A DNA stretch of 45,235 nucleotides. It comes from an uncultured Bacteroidaceae bacterium. Lineage in GTDB: Bacteria; Bacteroidota; Bacteroidia; Bacteroidales; Bacteroidaceae. Below the pieces are notes generated by a model that saw nothing but the letters and a program-made list of their open reading frames with translations, was not told where the DNA came from and made no database searches. This document shows, piece after piece, positions 14,973 through 24,503 of the stretch. How positions within the stretch are numbered: position 1 is the first letter of the stretch; each line of letters starts with the position of its first letter. The stretch covers positions 1 to 45,235 of the forward strand of contig CAJORF010000094.1 in assembly GCA_905236985.1 (NCBI GenBank), in the 5' to 3' direction. The translations under genes were made by a program, and so were the position numbers.

Positions 14973-16910
14973 ATGAAAATCATCAAGAAACTTGACATAT
15001 TTATCCTCAAGCAGTTCTCTCTGTTGTTCGCCGGCACCTTCTTCATCTGCCTCTTCATATTTATGATGCAGTTCTTGTGGAAGTGGGTTGATGAACTCAT
15101 CGGCAAGGGCTTGAGTATTGGTGTTCTTGCCCATTTCTTTTTCTATGCTGGCCTGACACTTGTACCCGGTTCCTTTCCGCTGGCCTTGTTGTTGGCTTCC
15201 TTAATCAGTTTTGGCAATATGGGCGAACGCTTGGAATTGCTGGCGATGAAGTCTGCAGGCATCCCGTTGATTCGTATTCTCCGCCCCGTCTTTGTATTCT
15301 CGCTCTTTGTCACTGCCGGTTCCTTTTATTTCCAGAATGTCGTTGCACCCGAATCGACCAAACAGCTGTATGCCCTCATCTATTCCATTCGTCAGAAGTC
15401 GCCTGAGATGGAAATCCCAGAGGGTGTTTTCTACAACGAGATTCAGAACTATAATCTCTTTGTCGAACGCAAGGACGCAGAGAAGGGAATGCTTTATGGC
15501 ATCATGATTTACAATCAAGGCCGAAGCTTCGATGACACGCAAGTCGTCTTGGCTGACTCAGGGCGCTTGCAAAGTACCGCCGACCGAATGCATCTCCAGC
15601 TCACGCTTTATGATGGTCAACGTTTCCGCAATATGGAAAATACAGGCAACGCGATGGACAAGACAACAGTGCCTTATATGCGGGAAACCTTCAAGAAGGA
15701 AGTGGATTTGATACCCTTTGATCCTTCGTTTGAACAGCAAGATGCATCTCTTTTCGGCAATCAAGCCCGTTCAAAAAACCTAAAACAGCTTACTCATGGT
15801 GTTGACTCGTTGCGAGCTGCGCTGGACTCTATGGGACGTGAGCAATACAGACAATACAGCTACGGTTTCCTTGTTCACACCCATTTGACGGGACGATCAG
15901 ACTCAGCCAAGCTTGTGGAACGTGTTGAACGCCAGCCACTGAACCTCGACACCGTCTATGCTCATCTCTCTGAGGCCACACGCGGGCAGATTACTAAGGC
16001 GGCACTTGACAAATCCATCAGCGGGGAGATGCAGACATCTATGCTACAAGAATATAGCTCCTATAATTTCCGTATATTTCGCGAGCACCAAATGGAGCGC
16101 CATAAGAAGTTCACGCTCTCCCTTGCCTGCATTATTTTCTTCTTCATTGGAGCACCGTTGGGCGCGATTATTCGCAAGGGTGGTCTGGGTATGCCCGTCG
16201 TGGTGTCCGTCATTATCTTTATCCTTTATTACATCGTCAACCATTTCGGTGAGATGATGGTCAAGAGCGGCACATGGGATCCCACATTCGGCTCATGGCT
16301 TAGCTCACTGGTGTTGGCACCTATCGGCGGCTGGCTGACCTGGAAATCCAACCAAGACTCCGCCGTCTTCAACTGGGAGGGCTATCAGCGTTTCTTCCGC
16401 GTCCTGTTTGGCCTGCGTCTGCACCGCAACATCAGCATGAAGGAAGTCATTATGGAAGACCCCGACTATGCTCGTTTGCTCCCTGAACTTCAACAGTTCA
16501 ACACGGATTGTGCCGATTACGTCCAAAGCCATAAACTATGGAAGATGCCTAACTATTTCCGTGCCTTCTTCCGCTACGAGCCCGACACCGTAGTCATCAA
16601 TCTCTGTGAACGTTTAGAGGTTATCATCTCAGAACTCTCCAATGCCCGTGACAATCGCATCATCTCAGCACTGAACGCGATACCCGTCGTTGCCCCCGAT
16701 GCCCACACGCGTCCCTTCCGTAACGCCCGCAGAAACATCATCATTGGAATTCTCTTCCCCATCGGTCTTATCCTATGGTTCCGCATTTGGCGTTATCGCC
16801 TACGTTTGTGGCGTGATATGGAGCAGATTCAGAAACAGTTCATCTTTATCTCCCAACGTATCATTAAGGAAGGGTTAGGATACAAGGAGAGACTGGCAGA
16901 TGGCAATTGA
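14973..16910 (+). CDS. LptF/LptG-family (YjgP/YjgQ) lipopolysaccharide export permease
   Basis: From ATG 14973 the product has 645 residues (MKIIKKLDIFILKQFSLLFA). It is an LptF/LptG-type permease, the inner-membrane part of the ABC machine that extracts lipopolysaccharide for transport to the outer membrane. Three or so N-terminal membrane segments (to about residue 115) precede a large periplasmic domain (about 120-385), and three segments follow (CIIFFFIGAPLGAIIRKGGL and after). A cytosolic tail of about 150 residues and one further membrane segment near the end (IIIGILFPIGLILWFRIW) make it much longer than the E. coli proteins of about 360 residues; similar long forms exist in Bacteroidetes. 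ATG 14961 is an alternative start. Whether it plays the LptF or LptG part cannot be told here. Confidence 0.9.
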   Translation: MKIIKKLDIFILKQFSLLFAGTFFICLFIFMMQFLWKWVDELIGKGLSIGVLAHFFFYAGLTLVPGSFPLALLLASLISFGNMGERLELLAMKSAGIPLIRILRPVFVFSLFVTAGSFYFQNVVAPESTKQLYALIYSIRQKSPEMEIPEGVFYNEIQNYNLFVERKDAEKGMLYGIMIYNQGRSFDDTQVVLADSGRLQSTADRMHLQLTLYDGQRFRNMENTGNAMDKTTVPYMRETFKKEVDLIPFDPSFEQQDASLFGNQARSKNLKQLTHGVDSLRAALDSMGREQYRQYSYGFLVHTHLTGRSDSAKLVERVERQPLNLDTVYAHLSEATRGQITKAALDKSISGEMQTSMLQEYSSYNFRIFREHQMERHKKFTLSLACIIFFFIGAPLGAIIRKGGLGMPVVVSVIIFILYYIVNHFGEMMVKSGTWDPTFGSWLSSLVLAPIGGWLTWKSNQDSAVFNWEGYQRFFRVLFGLRLHRNISMKEVIMEDPDYARLLPELQQFNTDCADYVQSHKLWKMPNYFRAFFRYEPDTVVINLCERLEVIISELSNARDNRIISALNAIPVVAPDAHTRPFRNARRNIIIGILFPIGLILWFRIWRYRLRLWRDMEQIQKQFIFISQRIIKEGLGYKERLADGN

Positions 16911-16968
16911 CTGAAGATGATTAGTACTTAGAAAGCTGGATATTTGAAGATTAAAACATACAACATCT

Positions 16969-18177
16969 ATGATAGAACTCTCATCCATACAAGACGCCAT
17001 TCAAGACTTCCGAGAAGGTAAGTTTGTCATTGTCGTTGACGACGAAGACCGCGAGAACGAAGGCGATTTCATCATCGCCGCCGAGAAAATCACGCCTGAA
17101 AAAGTCAACTTCATGCTACGTGAAGGACGCGGCGTGCTCTGCGCCCCCATCACCATCAGCCGTGCCGAACAACTCGAATTACCCCATCAGGTACAGGACA
17201 ACACTTCGATGTTGGGCACTCCTTTCACGGTGACGGTTGATAAGCTCGAGGGATGCACCACGGGGGTCAGTGCTGCCGATCGTGCCGCCACGATTCTCCA
17301 CTTGGCCAACCCTGAAGCCAAAGCCGCCGACTTTGGCCGTCCCGGACATATCAATCCCTTGTATGCCCAAGATCGAGGCGTGCTGCGTCGTGCCGGACAC
17401 ACCGAGGCCGCCATCGACCTTGCCCGTCTTGCCGGCTTGCAACCCGCTGCCGCACTCATCGAGATCCTTAATCCCGATGGCACGATGGCACGTATGCCAG
17501 AGCTGAAAGCCGTTGCCGAACGACATGACATTCGCATCATCACCATCCGTGACCTCATCGCCTACCGTTTGCTGCGCGAACAGATGGTGGAAGCTGCTCC
17601 CGAGGTGGATCTGCCTACTGCCTACGGACACTTCCGCGACATCACCTTCCGTCAGCTATCCAATGGACTGGAGCATGTCGCACTCATCAAAGGTTCATGG
17701 GAACCCGAAGAACCTATTCTTGTCCGCGTGCATAGCTCCTGTGCCACCGGTGACATCTTTGGCAGCCAGCGTTGTGACTGTGGCGAACAACTTCACCATG
17801 CCATGCAAATGATTGACGCAGAAGGGAAAGGAATCCTTCTCTACATGAATCAGGAGGGTCGCGGGATCGGTCTCTTTAACAAAATGAAAGCCTATAAGCT
17901 TCAAGAGCAGGGCGATGACACGGTGGAAGCTAACGTACACCTCGGTTTCCGTCCCGACGAACGCGAATACGGCGTAGGCGCACAGATTCTCCGTCAATTA
18001 GGAGTCCACAAGATACGCCTTCTGACCAATAATCCCGTCAAGCGCGTCGGACTTGAAGCATACGGATTGGAAATCGTAGAAAACGTCCCCATTGAGGTTC
18101 AACCCAACCCTTACAACGAGCGATATCTGCGCACCAAACAGCAGCGCATGGGGCACATCCTTCACTTCAATAAGTAA
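16969..18177 (+). CDS. ribBA: Bifunctional DHBP synthase / GTP cyclohydrolase II
   Basis: This 402-residue enzyme catalyses two entry steps of riboflavin synthesis. The N-terminal half (about 1-200) is 3,4-dihydroxy-2-butanone-4-phosphate synthase with the acidic loop [10 protein letters not shown] and the downstream [18 protein letters not shown]. The C-terminal half (about 205-400) is GTP cyclohydrolase II with the zinc cysteines in [15 protein letters not shown] and the substrate-binding NQEGRGIGL, followed by EYGVGAQIL and LLTNNP. Both active sites look intact. It follows the permease by 58 bp; there is no FMN riboswitch-length leader in that gap. A hairpin terminator lies 29 bp after the stop. 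Confidence 0.97.
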   Translation: MIELSSIQDAIQDFREGKFVIVVDDEDRENEGDFIIAAEKITPEKVNFMLREGRGVLCAPITISRAEQLELPHQVQDNTSMLGTPFTVTVDKLEGCTTGVSAADRAATILHLANPEAKAADFGRPGHINPLYAQDRGVLRRAGHTEAAIDLARLAGLQPAAALIEILNPDGTMARMPELKAVAERHDIRIITIRDLIAYRLLREQMVEAAPEVDLPTAYGHFRDITFRQLSNGLEHVALIKGSWEPEEPILVRVHSSCATGDIFGSQRCDCGEQLHHAMQMIDAEGKGILLYMNQEGRGIGLFNKMKAYKLQEQGDDTVEANVHLGFRPDEREYGVGAQILRQLGVHKIRLLTNNPVKRVGLEAYGLEIVENVPIEVQPNPYNERYLRTKQQRMGHILHFNK

Positions 18178-18206
18178 CCTTTTCGAAATCGCTATGTATT
18201 TTTTCC

Positions 18207-18249
18207 AACACGCCTATGTGAAATCACCAACTCACATAGGCGTGTTTAC
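18207..18249 (+). terminator. Hairpin terminator after ribBA
   Basis: A perfect 15-bp stem, AACACGCCTATGTGA (18207-18221) with TCACATAGGCGTGTT (18232-18246), closes a 10-base loop. A short T-run (TTT) overlaps and follows the stem, so it is either an intrinsic terminator with a weak U-tract or an mRNA 3'-end protector. Confidence 0.6.
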
Positions 18250-18327
18250 ATTCTTGCCCTTTATCAAAAATCTTCATCTATGATGAAAAATAGTGGGGCT
18301 TTGTGCGGAAGATTCAAGTTTTTATAC

Positions 18328-18335
18328 TACCTTTG
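18328..18335 (+). promoter_or_regulatory. -7 box of the aminotransferase promoter
   Basis: TACCTTTG fits TAnnTTTG, 26 bases before ATG 18362. TTTG at 18300-18303 is 24 bases upstream, slightly too far for the consensus spacing. Confidence 0.5.
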
Positions 18336-18361
18336 CGCCCGAATTATTTCACTCTTATCGC

Positions 18362-19558
18362 ATGAATACATTATCCGATCGCCTCAACCGCCTCGCTCCC
18401 TCTGCCACGTTGGCTATGAGCCAGCGCAGCGGTGAGCTGAAGGCACAGGGGGTCGATGTCATCAACATGAGCGTCGGCGAACCTGATTTTAACACCCCAG
18501 ACCATATCAAAGCCGCTGCCATTCAGGCTGTGGAGGATAACTACTCCCGCTACTCACCCGTCCCGGGTTACCCGTCACTGAAACAAGCCATCGTGGAGAA
18601 GCTGAAGAAGGAGAACGGTCTCGACTATGCTCCCTCACAGATCCTGTGCTCCAATGGTGCCAAGCAGAGCGTTTGTAATGCCGTGATGGCACTGATCAAT
18701 AGTGGCGACGAGGTCATCATTCCCGCTCCCTACTGGGTCAGCTACCCGCAGATGGTGCTACTGGCTGAGGGCATCCCAGTTTATATCGATGCTCCTATTG
18801 AGCAGGATTTCAAGATTACGCCCGAGCAACTCGAAGCCGCCATCACACCTAAGACACGCGCCTTCATCCTTTGTTCCCCGTCCAACCCCACCGGTTCTGT
18901 CTATTCCAAAGAGGAATTACAAGGGCTGGCTGAAGTCATTGCACGTCACGAACACATCATCGTGCTCGCCGATGAAATCTATGAGCACATCAATTATGTC
19001 GGCAAGCACGAGAGTATCGCCCAGTTTGAGAATATCCGCGACCGCGTGGTCATCATCAACGGTGTCTCAAAGGCATACGCTATGACGGGTTGGCGCATTG
19101 GATTCATCGCTGCACCCGAATGGGTGGTCAAAGGTTGCAACAAACTTCAAGGCCAATATACCAGCGGTCCATGCTCCGTGAGCCAAAAGGCAGCTGAAGC
19201 AGCCTACACGGGTTCACAACAATGCGTCGAAGATATGCGTCAGGCTTTTGAACGTCGCAAGAACCTCATCGTGAAATTGGCAAAGGAGATCCCTGGTCTC
19301 GAAGTCAACGACCCGCAAGGAGCCTTCTACCTCTTCCCCAAGTGCAGTAGCTATTTTGGCAAGCGCGATGGTGACCGTTTGATCAACAACAGCACCGATT
19401 TTGCCATGTACCTTCTCGAAGTAGGTCATGTAGCGACCGTCGGCGGCGATGCCTTCGGTTCTCCCGAGTGCTTCCGTATGAGTTACGCCACCAGCGACGA
19501 GAACATCATCGAAGCTATGCGCAGAATTAAAGAAACGCTGGCAAGACTGACAGATTAA
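18362..19558 (+). CDS. PLP-dependent aminotransferase (class I, AspC-like)
   Basis: The 398-residue product is a fold-type I class I/II aminotransferase, most like prokaryotic aspartate aminotransferases of the Ib type. Seen motifs: NMSVGEPDFNTP near the N-terminus, YSPVPGYPSLKQAI, SNPTGSVYS, VLADEIYEHI with the PLP-contacting Asp, and GVSKAYAMTGWRIGF with the Schiff-base lysine, then FRMSYATSDENI with the carboxylate-binding Arg. It would interconvert aspartate and oxaloacetate with 2-oxoglutarate/glutamate, though other amino donors are possible. I chose ATG 18362, not the in-frame codons upstream, because the promoter box lies at 18328. It may start a long unit through purH and the mre genes, since no promoter box is seen in the 67 bp before purH. 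Confidence 0.94.
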   Translation: MNTLSDRLNRLAPSATLAMSQRSGELKAQGVDVINMSVGEPDFNTPDHIKAAAIQAVEDNYSRYSPVPGYPSLKQAIVEKLKKENGLDYAPSQILCSNGAKQSVCNAVMALINSGDEVIIPAPYWVSYPQMVLLAEGIPVYIDAPIEQDFKITPEQLEAAITPKTRAFILCSPSNPTGSVYSKEELQGLAEVIARHEHIIVLADEIYEHINYVGKHESIAQFENIRDRVVIINGVSKAYAMTGWRIGFIAAPEWVVKGCNKLQGQYTSGPCSVSQKAAEAAYTGSQQCVEDMRQAFERRKNLIVKLAKEIPGLEVNDPQGAFYLFPKCSSYFGKRDGDRLINNSTDFAMYLLEVGHVATVGGDAFGSPECFRMSYATSDENIIEAMRRIKETLARLTD

Positions 19559-19625
19559 GCTTCGAACTTTTCCCTAAATAAATCTTAAACCCATTAGCAT
19601 CATAAGCTTTAGTTCCATAAGCCCT

Positions 19626-20213
19626 ATGAAACAGATTAAAACCGCACTCATCTCCGTTTATCATAAAGACGGCCTCGAAGCTTTGCTTCAGAAGCTCAAC
19701 GGCGAAGGCGTGAAGTTCCTCTCCACCGGTGGCACACAGGCATTCATCGAGAGTCTCGGCTATCCCTGCCAGAAGGTAGAGGACGTGACCTCCTACCCCA
19801 GCATCCTCGGCGGTCGCGTCAAGACGTTGCACCCCAAAATCTTCGGCGGAATCCTCGGACGTCGCGAACTCGAAGGCGACCAGCAACAGATGGCGCAATA
19901 TGAAATCCCTGAGATAGACCTCGTCGTTGTGGATCTCTATCCCTTCGAACAGACAGTGGCCAGCGGAGCATCGGATGAGGATATTATCGAGAAGATTGAT
20001 ATCGGCGGCATCAGCCTCATCCGTGCAGGTGCCAAGAATTTCAACGACGTTGTCATCATCCCCTCCAAGGAACAATACGAGCCCCTTTTGGACATCCTCA
20101 ATGCTCAAGGAGCCAAGACCACATTCGAGCAGCGCCGCCACTTCGCCACTGCCGCATTTGGCGTCAGTAGCCACTACGACACCGCCATACATGAATGGTT
20201 CGGTTCAAAATAA
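19626..20213 (+). CDS. purH: Stand-alone IMP cyclohydrolase domain (PurH N-terminal half)
   Basis: The 195-residue product matches only the N-terminal MGS-like IMP cyclohydrolase domain of PurH, the last step of purine synthesis (FAICAR to IMP). Motifs such as TALISVYHKDGLEALL, FLSTGGTQAFIESLGYPC, GGRVKTLHPKIFGGIL, DLVVVDLYPFEQTVASGAS, EKIDIGGISLIRAGAKNF and AFGVSSHYDTAIHEWF follow the usual order. In bifunctional PurH (about 510 residues) the AICAR transformylase half follows directly; here a TAA ends the frame and mreB begins 25 bp later, with no transformylase remnant in any frame. So this is a clean monofunctional form, not a frameshift. A separate AICAR transformylase gene must exist elsewhere if the pathway is complete. 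It sits immediately upstream of mreB. Confidence 0.93.
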   Translation: MKQIKTALISVYHKDGLEALLQKLNGEGVKFLSTGGTQAFIESLGYPCQKVEDVTSYPSILGGRVKTLHPKIFGGILGRRELEGDQQQMAQYEIPEIDLVVVDLYPFEQTVASGASDEDIIEKIDIGGISLIRAGAKNFNDVVIIPSKEQYEPLLDILNAQGAKTTFEQRRHFATAAFGVSSHYDTAIHEWFGSK

Positions 20214-20237
20214 TCATTCTTCACTCTTATTTTCTAT

Positions 20238-21257
20238 ATGAGATTTTTTAGTTTTACAAAAGAAATAGCTATGGACCTCGGCACTGCCAACACCATCATC
20301 ATCAGTGATGACAAGATTGTGGTGGACGAGCCCTCCGTAGTAGCCCTCGACCGGCATACCGAAAAAATGATTGCTGTCGGCGAGAAGGCTAAGCTGATGC
20401 ACGAGAAGGTACATGCCGGCATCAAGACCATCCGCCCCCTGCGCGATGGTGTCATCGCAGACTTCAATGCCTGCGAACAAATGATCCGCGGCCTCATCAA
20501 GATGGTTCACACGGGGAGCCGCCTGTTTACGCCCTCCCTGCGCATGGTCATCGGCGTACCTTCGGGAAGTACAGAAGTGGAGTTACGCGCTGTGCGCGAC
20601 TCTGCCGAGCATGCTGGCGGCCGTGAGGTCTATCTCATCTACGAGCCAATGGCTGCTGCCATTGGTATCGGCCTCGACGTGCTGTCCTCCGAAGGTAACA
20701 TGATTGTCGATATCGGCGGCGGATCCACTGAGATTGCTGTGATCAACCTCGGCGGTATCGTGGCTGACCAAAGCCTTCGCATTGCAGGTGACGAGTTAAC
20801 CCGCGACATTCAGGACTACATGAGCCGTCAGCACAACGTGAAGGTCAGCGAACGTATGGCAGAACGCATCAAAATCAATGTTGGTTCAGCCCTCACCGAT
20901 CTGGGCGATCAGGCTCCCGAGGATTACATCGTCCACGGCCCGAACCGTATCACCGCACTACCCATGGAAGTGCCTGTCTGCTATCAGGAGATTGCTCACT
21001 GTCTCGAGAAGACCATTGCCAAGATTGAGACTGCAGTGCTCGCTGCCCTCGAAGAAACACCGCCTGAGCTCTATGCCGACATCGTGAAGAATGGCATCTA
21101 TCTCACGGGCGGCGGCGCACTTCTCCGTGGTCTGGATAAACGTCTCACCAACAAAATCAATATCCCGTTCCACATTGCCGACGATCCACTTCACAGTGTG
21201 GCTAAGGGAACTGGCGTTGCGTTGAAAAACATCCACAACTTCTCGTTCTTGATTTAG
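20238..21257 (+). CDS. mreB: Rod shape-determining actin homologue MreB
   Basis: MreB (339 residues) forms membrane-associated filaments that guide lateral wall synthesis. Actin-fold motifs are present: phosphate 1 AMDLGTANTII near residue 11, VIGVPSGSTEVELRAVRDSA near 105, phosphate 2 MIVDIGGGSTEIAVINLGGI near 155, and the adenosine motif YLTGGGALLRGLD near 290. The N-terminus MRFFSFTKEI is amphipathic, as expected for membrane binding. It starts the five-gene elongation block and is separated from mreC by only 5 bp. Confidence 0.97.
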   Translation: MRFFSFTKEIAMDLGTANTIIISDDKIVVDEPSVVALDRHTEKMIAVGEKAKLMHEKVHAGIKTIRPLRDGVIADFNACEQMIRGLIKMVHTGSRLFTPSLRMVIGVPSGSTEVELRAVRDSAEHAGGREVYLIYEPMAAAIGIGLDVLSSEGNMIVDIGGGSTEIAVINLGGIVADQSLRIAGDELTRDIQDYMSRQHNVKVSERMAERIKINVGSALTDLGDQAPEDYIVHGPNRITALPMEVPVCYQEIAHCLEKTIAKIETAVLAALEETPPELYADIVKNGIYLTGGGALLRGLDKRLTNKINIPFHIADDPLHSVAKGTGVALKNIHNFSFLI

Positions 21258-21262
21258 CATTA

Positions 21263-22117
21263 ATGCGGGCGTTGCTGGATTTCATAGCCAAGTACTATCA
21301 TTGGCTGTTATTCTTTGTTCTGGAAGGGTTCTGCATAGTGCTGCTCTTCCAGTTCAATCATTATCAGAACAGTGTGTGGCTGACGACGGCCAACACCGTG
21401 GTAGGGCGCATCAATGACTGGGAACAGCAGGCACTGCGCTATATCACGCTGGGAGATGTCAACCAAGCACTGACGCAACGCAACATCATGCTCGAACAGA
21501 ACAACCTGGTGCTCGCAGAACACATTGCAGCGCTTACACACGATAGTACACGCTCTGAAAAGCTGCAAGCCGAGCGTCTGGAGGACATCAAGCTTATCCC
21601 AGCCCGCGTCACCACCAACAGCGTGATGCGTCGCGACAACCTCATCACCATCAATGTCGGAGAACTCGACGGTGTCCGTCCGGAGATGGGGGTTGTTAGC
21701 GGAACAGGCATCGTGGGCATCGTCTATATGACATCCCCTCACTATTCAATAGTCATGCCTCTGCTTAACAGCCATTCCAATATCAGCTGTCGCTTGCGAG
21801 GAACTGAATACTTCGGCTATCTGAAATGGGACGGTCAGCATCCTCTCTACACTGTGCTCGACGATATCCCCCGCCATGCACGCTTCAAAGTCGGGGATAT
21901 TGTGGAGACGAGTGGCTTCAGTAACGTCTTTCCGCCAGGCCTTTTCATCGGTAAGGTCGAAAAGATTGAGAACAGCGATGATGGACTCAGCTATAAACTG
22001 CGCGTTCATTTAAGCATCGATTTCGCACGGCTCCATGACGTTGCCGTTATCGCACAGCAATTCCAGGCCGAAGTCCGCACCCTCGAACAGCGCGCCGACC
22101 CTCTTATCAACCATTAA
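21263..22117 (+). CDS. mreC: Rod shape-determining protein MreC
   Basis: The 284-residue bitopic protein has one membrane helix at about residues 10-30, a coiled-coil stretch (about 62-105) and the periplasmic double beta-barrel of MreC (about 110-270), with VTTNSVMRRDNLITINVGEL and the characteristic GVVSGTGIVGIVYMTSPHYS. MreC links MreB filaments to PBP2 and RodA. It starts 5 bp after mreB and ends 39 bp before mreD. Confidence 0.95.
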   Translation: MRALLDFIAKYYHWLLFFVLEGFCIVLLFQFNHYQNSVWLTTANTVVGRINDWEQQALRYITLGDVNQALTQRNIMLEQNNLVLAEHIAALTHDSTRSEKLQAERLEDIKLIPARVTTNSVMRRDNLITINVGELDGVRPEMGVVSGTGIVGIVYMTSPHYSIVMPLLNSHSNISCRLRGTEYFGYLKWDGQHPLYTVLDDIPRHARFKVGDIVETSGFSNVFPPGLFIGKVEKIENSDDGLSYKLRVHLSIDFARLHDVAVIAQQFQAEVRTLEQRADPLINH

Positions 22118-22156
22118 GGCGATCCTCCCTGAGAGATATCCCAGGGCATTATAGAT

Positions 22157-22660
22157 ATGATTACACAATTCCTGCAACGACTGCTCTGGTTAGTGGTGCT
22201 CGTCACAGCACAGATGGTGGTGTTCAACTACATCCACGTCATGGGCTATGCTACGCCGCTGCCCTTCGTTTACCTGGTGATGCTGTTTCCACTGGGCACT
22301 TCACGATGGAGCATCCTCCTCTGGGGCTTCGTATGCGGTCTGCTCTGTGACATCACATCCCTGACCCTTGGCATCGGTGCTGCTTCCATGACACTTGTGG
22401 CCTTCGTTCAGCCCGTGCTGCTGCAGTTGATGGTTCCCAAAGACGCTCCCGAAGATTTGCAACCCTCCTTCTCATCCATGGGATTTTGGACTTACTTCAA
22501 CTATGCAGCCATCCTCACATTGCTTTTCGTTCTCAGCTATTTTGCCCTCCAATCCTTTTCCTTCAACCATATTGTCGATCTCAGCATAGCCTGCACCAGC
22601 AGTTGGTTGATGACATTCCTTTTCTGCCTACTCTTCGAAGGACTCAGACATGGCAAATAA
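22157..22660 (+). CDS. mreD: Rod shape-determining protein MreD
   Basis: The 167-residue integral membrane protein has about five hydrophobic segments (about 8-28, 33-50, 53-75, 78-95, 108-130, 138-160) with few charged residues between them. Sequence identity in MreD is low across bacteria, so the call rests on size, topology and its place between mreC and mrdA. Its last 11 bp overlap the start of mrdA, so translation is probably coupled. Confidence 0.92.
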   Translation: MITQFLQRLLWLVVLVTAQMVVFNYIHVMGYATPLPFVYLVMLFPLGTSRWSILLWGFVCGLLCDITSLTLGIGAASMTLVAFVQPVLLQLMVPKDAPEDLQPSFSSMGFWTYFNYAAILTLLFVLSYFALQSFSFNHIVDLSIACTSSWLMTFLFCLLFEGLRHGK

Positions 22661-24497
22661 CACGCTGTCCAACCGCAAATACGTCTTAGGGTTCTCTGCG
22701 ATACTGATAATCGCCGTGTACATTGTCAGGTTATTTACCCTGCAATTGATGTCCGATGACTACAAGCAACGCGCCGACTCCAATGCCCTCATGCGTCGGA
22801 TCCAGTTCCCCGCCCGTGGAGCCATTACAGACCGAAACGGCAAATTGCTTGTCTATAACCAGCCCGCTTACGATATCATGGTCATCATGCAGGAGCAGCT
22901 TGGAGTTGATACCATGGATCTGTGCAACAGTTTGAACATCGACACCGCTTGGTACCGTCGTCGCATGGTTGAGATTAAGGATCGCAGCCGCAATCCAGGC
23001 TATTCGCCTTACACCCAACAGCTATTCATGAGCCAACTCTCCGTCGAGGAATTCAGCGTGTTCCAAGAGAAACTCTTCCATTATCCAGGCTTCTACATCC
23101 AGAAACGCAGCATACGACAGTATTCCTATCCATACGCCGCACACATCCTTGGAGATGTCGGCGAAGTGAACCTCGATGACATCAAGAAGGATGACTACTA
23201 CCGCTCAGGCGACTATATCGGCAAGCAAGGTGTTGAACGAAGCTACGAACAGCAGCTGCGAGGCATCAAAGGTTCCGAGATTCTACTACGCGACGTACAT
23301 GGGCGCATCAAGGGACGCTACCAGAACGGGAAGTATGACATCAAACCCATCCCGGGCAAGAATCTCACGCTCAGCATCGACTTCGAACTTCAGAAACTCG
23401 GAGAACGTCTCATGCAAGGCAAGCTCGGCAGCATCGTCGCCATCGAGCCCTCGACTGGCGAGATTCTCTGTATGGTCACATCGCCAACGTTCGACCCTCG
23501 CACCATGGTAGGTCGTCAGCGAGGCAAGAAACATCAGGAACTGGCACGAGACCCCATGAAACCGCTCCTCAACCGAGCCATCATGGGCACATACCCTCCA
23601 GGCTCCACCTTCAAGACCTCTCAGGCACTGACCTTCCTTCAAGAAGGCATCATCACTCCCCAGACAGCCTACCCCTGCTCCCACGGATTCCACTATGGAC
23701 GTCTCACCGTCGGCTGTCACGGCCACGGCTCCCCCCTCCCTCTCGTGCCCTCCATTGCCACTTCATGCAACGGCTATTTCTGTTGGGGACTCCTGCACAT
23801 GTTCAACAATCGCAAGAACTATAAATCAACGCAGGAGGCGATGACCGTGTGGAAGGACTACATGGTCAGCATGGGCTTCGGCTACCGATTGGGGGTTGAC
23901 TTACCCAGCGAGGCACGCGGCATGATTCCCAACGCAGAGTTCTACAACAAGCACCTCAGCAATTCGTGGAGCGGACTATCGGTTATCTCCATTGCCATCG
24001 GACAGGGAGAGGTCACACTGACTCCACTCCAGATTGCCAATCTCGGAGCCACGATAGCCAACAGAGGATGGTACATCACGCCCCATATCGTCAAGGAAGT
24101 GCAGGATGACACCATCGCGTCCATCTACCATAAGCGCCTCTTCACTAAAGTCTCCCCCATCCACTATGAAACCGTCTGCGATGGTATGGAACGTGCCGTC
24201 TTAGGTGGCACATGCAGGTCAGCATACACTTCTCAATACGTCACCTGCGGCAAGACTGGGACAGCACAGAACCGAGGTCACGACCACTCCGTTTTCATGG
24301 GATTCGCACCCAAGGAGAAACCACAGATTGCCGTCGCAGTCTATGTAGAGAACGGCGGATGGGGAGCAACCTACGGCGTGCCCATTGGAGCACTCATCAT
24401 GGAACAATTCATCAATGGCCATCTTTCTGAGGCCAGCCAACAGAAGGCCGATGCCTTCGCCAATCGACGCATCGACTACACTGGCTATGCAAGGTAA
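22650..24497 (+). CDS. mrdA: Penicillin-binding protein 2 (elongation transpeptidase)
   Basis: This 615-residue class B penicillin-binding protein cross-links peptidoglycan in lateral wall growth. It has one N-terminal membrane helix (about 12-34), a pedestal domain (about 50-235) with IQFPARGAITDRNGKLLVYN, and a transpeptidase domain with the active Ser319-Lys322 (PPGSTFK), SCN in ATSCNGYF, and KTG in CGKTGTAQNR. All catalytic motifs are intact. The zinc-binding cysteines of E. coli PBP2 are not evident at a glance. It overlaps mreD by 11 bp and is followed by rodA after 6 bp. Confidence 0.97.
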   Translation: MANNTLSNRKYVLGFSAILIIAVYIVRLFTLQLMSDDYKQRADSNALMRRIQFPARGAITDRNGKLLVYNQPAYDIMVIMQEQLGVDTMDLCNSLNIDTAWYRRRMVEIKDRSRNPGYSPYTQQLFMSQLSVEEFSVFQEKLFHYPGFYIQKRSIRQYSYPYAAHILGDVGEVNLDDIKKDDYYRSGDYIGKQGVERSYEQQLRGIKGSEILLRDVHGRIKGRYQNGKYDIKPIPGKNLTLSIDFELQKLGERLMQGKLGSIVAIEPSTGEILCMVTSPTFDPRTMVGRQRGKKHQELARDPMKPLLNRAIMGTYPPGSTFKTSQALTFLQEGIITPQTAYPCSHGFHYGRLTVGCHGHGSPLPLVPSIATSCNGYFCWGLLHMFNNRKNYKSTQEAMTVWKDYMVSMGFGYRLGVDLPSEARGMIPNAEFYNKHLSNSWSGLSVISIAIGQGEVTLTPLQIANLGATIANRGWYITPHIVKEVQDDTIASIYHKRLFTKVSPIHYETVCDGMERAVLGGTCRSAYTSQYVTCGKTGTAQNRGHDHSVFMGFAPKEKPQIAVAVYVENGGWGATYGVPIGALIMEQFINGHLSEASQQKADAFANRRIDYTGYAR

Positions 24498-24503
24498 GGG
24501 CTT

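Noticed and set aside
16911..16968. FMN riboswitch before ribBA
   Set aside because: The gap is only 58 bases, too short for the aptamer, and none of the conserved riboswitch segments is visible.
19626..20213. Frameshifted bifunctional purH
   Set aside because: After the stop there are only 24 bases before mreB, so no second domain could have been split off by a frameshift.
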